Shown here one piece after another: positions 6,920-9,290 of a stretch of 9,290 bases of DNA. Below the pieces are notes generated by a model. The model worked only from the letters and a program-made list of their open reading frames with translations, was not told the DNA's origin and did no database searches. Source of the DNA: CAINVV01 sp031432175 (lineage in GTDB: Bacteria; Bacteroidota; Bacteroidia; Bacteroidales; Prolixibacteraceae); assembly GCA_964358545.1 (NCBI GenBank), contig CAYHQN010000150.1:1-9290 (forward strand), read 5' to 3'. A program made the position numbers and the translations under genes. Positions within the stretch are counted from its first letter, which is position 1, and every line of letters begins with the position of its first letter.

Positions 6920-7990
6920 CTATAAATTTTGAATCAACTCCGCTTTTAGCTGATCCACAAGTTTTTTAACCGGCACGATTTCCGTGCATCGGTAGGCGTT
7001 GGCCCCGGCAAAGGCGAAAGCACTATCCAATTCCCCTCTCGACGCTTCAGCGAGTACCCTGGCAATGCAATAGGGCGCCGTACGGGGATCGCATGATCTC
7101 AGACAGTGGTGGGGACATCTGAATGGAATGGTTTCACCCAAGGAGACCCTTTTCGTAAATTTGTTTCCGATCACCCTGCCCGGCAATCCTACCGGACTTT
7201 TGATGATGGCAATATCCTCTTTTGTAGCTGAGATATAGGCTTGTTTGAAGTCGTCGTGGACATCGCATTCGTCCGTGCAAACGAATCTGGTTGCCATCTG
7301 TACCCCTGCTGCCCCAATCTTTAAGAATTTTGCGATGTCGGCCCCATCCCAAATTCCGCCGGCTGCAATGACGGGGACTTCTTCTTCCAGTGTTCCAATA
7401 AATTCGACAAGTTCTTGCACCAGTTCTTCGAGCGATTTTGCCGTATTGTTGATGATGTCGTCGTATGAAAAACCCAGGTGTCCACCGGCCATTGGTCCTT
7501 CAAGGACCACTGCATCAGGGACTTTGTTGTAATTCTGTTTCCACTTTTTATAAATGATGTTGAAAGCCCTGGCAGAGGAGACAATGGGTATTAACTTGAT
7601 ATTTGATCCTGCCGTCAGTTTTGGGAGATCCAATGGCAGACCGGATCCGCAGATAATCATATCCACTGATTCTTCAACGCAAATCTTTATGAGTTCTTCG
7701 TAATTAGATAAAACAACCATGACATTTACGCCGATAATCCCATTGGATTGGGCGCGCGCTTTTCTCACAACATCCCGCAAGCCAACATTATTAACCTCCA
7801 CAAATTTAGACGCTGAAACATTTTCGAAATCCCCCAGCCCCACGCTGGCAATAATGCCGGCGCAACCTTCATTGGCAACAGCTGAAGCCAGGTTCGCTCC
7901 CGAAACCCTAACACCCATGCCTCCCTGAATGATGGGAGGGCAAATTTTCAGGTCCCCAATCTGTAATGTTGGTATAATTTGTTGTGACAT
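6920..7990 (-). CDS. Nitronate monooxygenase / FabK-like FMN oxidoreductase with C-terminal cysteine cluster
   Basis: This 356-residue TIM-barrel flavoenzyme belongs to the nitronate monooxygenase (2-nitropropane dioxygenase)/FabK family. The N-terminal PPIIQGGMGVRVSGANLA (18-35) is the family's opening FMN-binding strand. EGPMAGGHLG contains H171, at the place of the catalytic histidine of nitronate monooxygenases. VIAAGGIWDGADIAKFLKIGAAGVQMATRF (207-236) is the phosphate-binding region. Near the C-terminus C292, C296, C300 and C308 form a Cx3Cx3Cx7C cluster that could bind metal or an iron-sulfur centre. The substrate could be a nitronate or an enoyl thioester, and the sequence does not decide. 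The gene converges on the acyltransferase with a 47-base gap lacking a clear terminator. The ATG at 7990 begins just before the first strand and has no Shine-Dalgarno sequence. Confidence 0.9.
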   Translation of the reverse strand: MSQQIIPTLQIGDLKICPPIIQGGMGVRVSGANLASAVANEGCAGIIASVGLGDFENVSASKFVEVNNVGLRDVVRKARAQSNGIIGVNVMVVLSNYEELIKICVEESVDMIICGSGLPLDLPKLTAGSNIKLIPIVSSARAFNIIYKKWKQNYNKVPDAVVLEGPMAGGHLGFSYDDIINNTAKSLEELVQELVEFIGTLEEEVPVIAAGGIWDGADIAKFLKIGAAGVQMATRFVCTDECDVHDDFKQAYISATKEDIAIIKSPVGLPGRVIGNKFTKRVSLGETIPFRCPHHCLRSCDPRTAPYCIARVLAEASRGELDSAFAFAGANAYRCTEIVPVKKLVDQLKAELIQNL

Positions 7991-8035
7991 TGCCAGAAAA
8001 TTTTGTTAATATTTTTTTAAATAACATTATTTTTT

Positions 8036-8131
8036 TCAGGATGCCAAATTAATCTTAAAAATAATGTCATCTATCCGATAGATGATATTTCCATCACCAT
8101 TGCTCAGTTGATTCAGAAAGTTGATGCTCAT
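8036..8131 (-). CDS. Possible 31-residue ORF or gene remnant
   Basis: An ATG-initiated reading frame encodes 31 residues, beginning MSINFLNQLSNGDG and ending FKINLAS. It lies 22 bases beyond the stop of the small membrane protein gene and ends 45 bases before the start of the flavoenzyme gene, on the same strand. An in-frame TGA occurs four codons upstream of the ATG, so it is not the intact end of a longer gene. The composition is protein-like, with alternating hydrophobic residues as in a beta strand, so it could be the decayed C-terminus of a lost gene. I do not recognise it, and a chance ORF is as likely. Confidence 0.2.
   Translation of the reverse strand: MSINFLNQLSNGDGNIIYRIDDIIFKINLAS
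8067..8085. promoter_or_regulatory. 19-nt near-perfect palindrome, possible operator
   Basis: TCATCTATCCGATAGATGA is a perfect 9-bp inverted repeat around one central base. It lies 77 bases upstream of the flavoenzyme start codon (7990) on its coding strand, a position where a dimeric regulator could bind. It has no U-run, so it is not an intrinsic terminator. It also falls inside the doubtful 31-codon ORF. No second copy is seen in the window. Function is unknown. Confidence 0.4.
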
Positions 8132-8153
8132 GTCTAATTTTCATAGCCTTCAA

Positions 8154-8321
8154 TTATTCATCATCGTTTACTCCACCTTCATGGTTGCTAATCGGATGGT
8201 CATCTTTATTTAAAAATGTTTCTAAATCTTTTTCGTCCTTTATATTTCTTTTAATAATATAAAAAACAAGAATTATTACGCAAATTGCTACAATACTGAT
8301 AATGACCCAATTTATTTCCAT
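8154..8321 (-). CDS. Small single-pass membrane protein, 55 residues
   Basis: The frame encodes 55 residues: MEINWVIISIVAICVIILVF opens the protein, a hydrophobic segment runs over residues 5-23 (ending YII), and a charged tail starts KRNIKDEKDLETFL and is acidic to the end (VNDDE). The positive residues K24 and R25 directly after the membrane segment suggest the tail faces the cytoplasm. There is no signal-peptidase site. The ATG lies 8 bases beyond the HEPN stop codon on the same strand, so it may be the third gene of that operon. This layout (short N-terminus, one helix, KRN-x-KDxxxLExFLN-like tail) resembles small hypothetical proteins I recall from Bacteroidota, but no function is known to me. 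It could be an independent gene rather than part of the toxin-antitoxin module. Confidence 0.7.
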   Translation of the reverse strand: MEINWVIISIVAICVIILVFYIIKRNIKDEKDLETFLNKDDHPISNHEGGVNDDE

Positions 8322-8329
8322 TGGTTTGG

Positions 8330-8722
8330 TTATAATATTAATCGTTTTATTTCTTCAATAAAGCAAGACATTTCGCTCAGCATAACTTCGACTTCAACAT
8401 TGTCAAAATTTACAAAGGCATCATAATCACCTTTAGTTCTATTCTGAAAGGCATTGCGCAGAATTTTACCAAATTTCGGATCTGCCTTTTTCGTGGAAAT
8501 ATAGTCTTTGTTAAACCATCCTATCAATTGACCATGCTTGGAGGTTTCAAAACTATTCTTTAAGGCTAAAGCTGTCAAGGCATAATACATACCGTAATAG
8601 ATTCGGTTCACCGCAATTTCTAGTTTGTCATTCTTCACTAGAAATTTTGCAAGTTCAATCGTTTCAATGGCTTGATTTAAACGATACTTCACTAAGGCAT
8701 CTCTGTCATTTTCTTCAATCAT
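8330..8722 (-). CDS. HEPN domain protein, probable toxin partner of MNT
   Basis: The 130-residue, largely helical protein matches the HEPN domain (PF05168 type). Features are a helix with AVNRIYYGMYYALTALAL (37-54), KHGQLIGWFNKDYI (62-75) and a C-terminal RNAFQNRTKGDYDAF (89-103). HEPN toxins of this class are typically RNases whose active site is R-x4-6-H. Here R40 is kept, but the residue at the usual histidine position is Y47 (R-x6-Y). Some relatives also have tyrosine there, and loss of RNase activity is only a possibility. The tyrosine-rich segment (Y42, Y43, Y46, Y47) would suit modification by the partner, since MNT antitoxins are known to AMPylate a HEPN tyrosine. Its ATG overlaps the MNT stop by four bases (ATGA), indicating translational coupling. 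The region is AT-richer than the genes to the left. Confidence 0.85.
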   Translation of the reverse strand: MIEENDRDALVKYRLNQAIETIELAKFLVKNDKLEIAVNRIYYGMYYALTALALKNSFETSKHGQLIGWFNKDYISTKKADPKFGKILRNAFQNRTKGDYDAFVNFDNVEVEVMLSEMSCFIEEIKRLIL

Positions 8723-9042
8723 GCATGTATTCCATTTGAAATCGCATTAACAAAGATGGGCTGTTTTCCTCTAAGTGTTAATAATTCAGATTCGCCAATT
8801 ATGTGGGTATCAGTGATTATATTATATTTTAGGTCGATTTCGTAACACATATCAGAGATTTCCCGTTCCGTTTTCCAATCAGCTTTCTGTTTAAGAATGA
8901 TCAGAAAATCGTAGTCAGAATAAGAATGAGCCTTGCCCATAGCATGAGAGCCGAAAAGCACGACATCTTTTAGATTATCAGAAAACCTAGTTTTTAACAG
9001 GTTACTTAAATCACTTAATACTAATTGTTTATTGGCTCTCAT
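8719..9042 (-). CDS. MNT-type nucleotidyltransferase, probable antitoxin
   Basis: This 107-residue protein is a minimal nucleotidyltransferase of the DNA polymerase beta superfamily. The catalytic signature is complete: G31-S32, ten residues, then D43-Y44-D45 (GSHAMGKAHSYSDYD, matching GSx10DxD). A further acidic residue, D70 in CYEIDLKYN, sits where the third metal ligand is expected. In characterised MNT/HEPN pairs such a protein neutralises the HEPN toxin by adding AMP to a tyrosine. That role is inferred here from the intact motif and the ATGA overlap with the HEPN gene. The leader is short: a TATATTTG box lies 16-24 bases before the ATG, and there is no Shine-Dalgarno sequence. It is the first gene of a two- or three-gene operon. 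An alternative is a DNA-repair or antibiotic nucleotidyltransferase fragment, but size and partner argue against that. Confidence 0.88.
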   Translation of the reverse strand: MRANKQLVLSDLSNLLKTRFSDNLKDVVLFGSHAMGKAHSYSDYDFLIILKQKADWKTEREISDMCYEIDLKYNIITDTHIIGESELLTLRGKQPIFVNAISNGIHA

Positions 9043-9058
9043 CTGTCTAAAATTTATT

Positions 9059-9085
9059 CAAATATAAAAAATATCGGCGACAAAA
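9059..9085 (-). promoter_or_regulatory. Probable promoter of the MNT/HEPN operon
   Basis: On the minus strand TATATTTG (complement of 9059-9066) is an exact match to the Bacteroidota -7 box TAnnTTTG. TTTTG (complement of 9081-9085) may be the -33 element, though the 14-nt spacer is shorter than the roughly 20 nt usual for that sigma factor. Transcription would start only about 10 bases before the ATG at 9042, giving an almost leaderless message. The repeat element begins about 40 bases further upstream. Confidence 0.5.
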
Positions 9086-9126
9086 CACCTTTGAGGAGTG
9101 AAAATTTAGCTTACCCATAACGGTTT

Positions 9127-9236
9127 GCGGGTTTAAGAAGTGGCGGATTAAACGCTCGTCACTGTCCCCCGCTACAAAAGTAAATTAAATGCACACACTT
9201 TCAATTTGCTCGTCAGCCGCCATTTCTTAAACCCGC
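9127..9236. repeat. Large inverted repeat: 20-nt arms around a 70-nt loop
   Basis: GCGGGTTTAAGAAGTGGCGG (9127-9146) and CCGCCATTTCTTAAACCCGC (9217-9236) are inverted copies matching at 19 of 20 positions. The 70-nt loop holds two direct copies of GCTCGTCA (9154-9161 and 9208-9215), so the element mixes inverted and direct symmetry. It also holds GCACACA (9191-9197), complementary to TGTGTGC (9237-9243) just outside the right arm, which allows an alternative or pseudoknotted fold. No reading frame of note lies inside. It starts about 85 bases upstream of the MNT gene and is GC-richer than the adjoining AT-rich genes. It could be a dispersed repeat, a small non-autonomous mobile element or a recombination site of the attC kind. 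Confidence 0.75.
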
Positions 9237-9239
9237 TGT

Positions 9240-9265
9240 GTGCGCCCTGCATAAGCAGAGCGCAC
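9240..9265. repeat. Hairpin adjoining the large inverted repeat
   Basis: GTGCGC (9240-9245) pairs with GCGCAC (9260-9265). After one C/A mismatch, CTGC (9247-9250) pairs with GCAG (9255-9258), closing an ATAA loop. The stem begins four bases past the right arm of the larger repeat, and its left strand shares bases with the TGTGTGC that can pair into that repeat's loop. No U-run follows on either strand, so it is not an intrinsic terminator. Confidence 0.6.
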
Positions 9266-9290
9266 TCGTTGTAAGCTCTTGAAAAACTTC

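Noticed and set aside
8154..9042. Phage-defence system such as an abortive-infection operon
   Set aside because: Only an MNT/HEPN pair and a small membrane protein are visible; some MNT/HEPN modules may act in defence, but nothing else in the window (no nuclease, reverse transcriptase or further NTPase) supports a named defence system.
9127..9265. CRISPR array or intrinsic terminator in the right-end repeat
   Set aside because: There are no regularly spaced direct repeats with variable spacers, and neither stem is followed by a U-run.

Overview
The window looks like a chromosomal segment of a Bacteroidota bacterium, most likely in or near the Bacteroidales/Marinilabiliales. The reasons are the gene families present (a Tat-exported Gfo/Idh/MocA oxidoreductase, a PhoH protein with a fused PIN domain, a PlsC-like acyltransferase with a C-terminal membrane part), the lack of a clear Shine-Dalgarno sequence before any start codon, a TAnnTTTG-type -7 box, and short decaying tandem repeats between genes. 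The taxonomic call is inference; no rRNA or marker tree is available here.

Layout. Positions 1-83 hold short tandem repeats. phoH (84-1406, minus) is divergent from folC (1611-2909, plus), with about 200 non-coding bases between them. Three plus-strand genes follow: a Tat-signal Gfo/Idh/MocA dehydrogenase (3081-4532), a bile-acid:sodium-symporter-family transporter (4592-5539) and a PlsC-like acyltransferase (5541-6872). The last two are separated by one base and are probably cotranscribed. A flavin-dependent nitronate monooxygenase/FabK-type oxidoreductase (6920-7990, minus) converges on the acyltransferase.

The right-hand end (about 8000-9290) is different in character: visibly AT-rich and made of small genes. 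It carries an MNT nucleotidyltransferase (8719-9042) and a HEPN protein (8330-8722) overlapping by ATGA, a typical MNT/HEPN toxin-antitoxin arrangement. Eight bases later comes a 55-residue single-pass membrane protein (8154-8321) that standard length cut-offs miss. A possible 31-codon ORF (8036-8131) containing a 19-nt palindrome lies further downstream. Upstream of the operon is a TATATTTG -7 box and then a structured repeat: 20-nt inverted arms around a 70-nt loop (9127-9236) with an adjoining hairpin (9240-9265).

The housekeeping-type part (1-7990) is ordinary: folate metabolism, RNA/nucleotide-related ATPase, transport, phospholipid acylation and a flavoenzyme. The part most worth a second look is the right end, where an MNT/HEPN pair, a small membrane protein and a large inverted repeat sit together as a possible acquired cassette.
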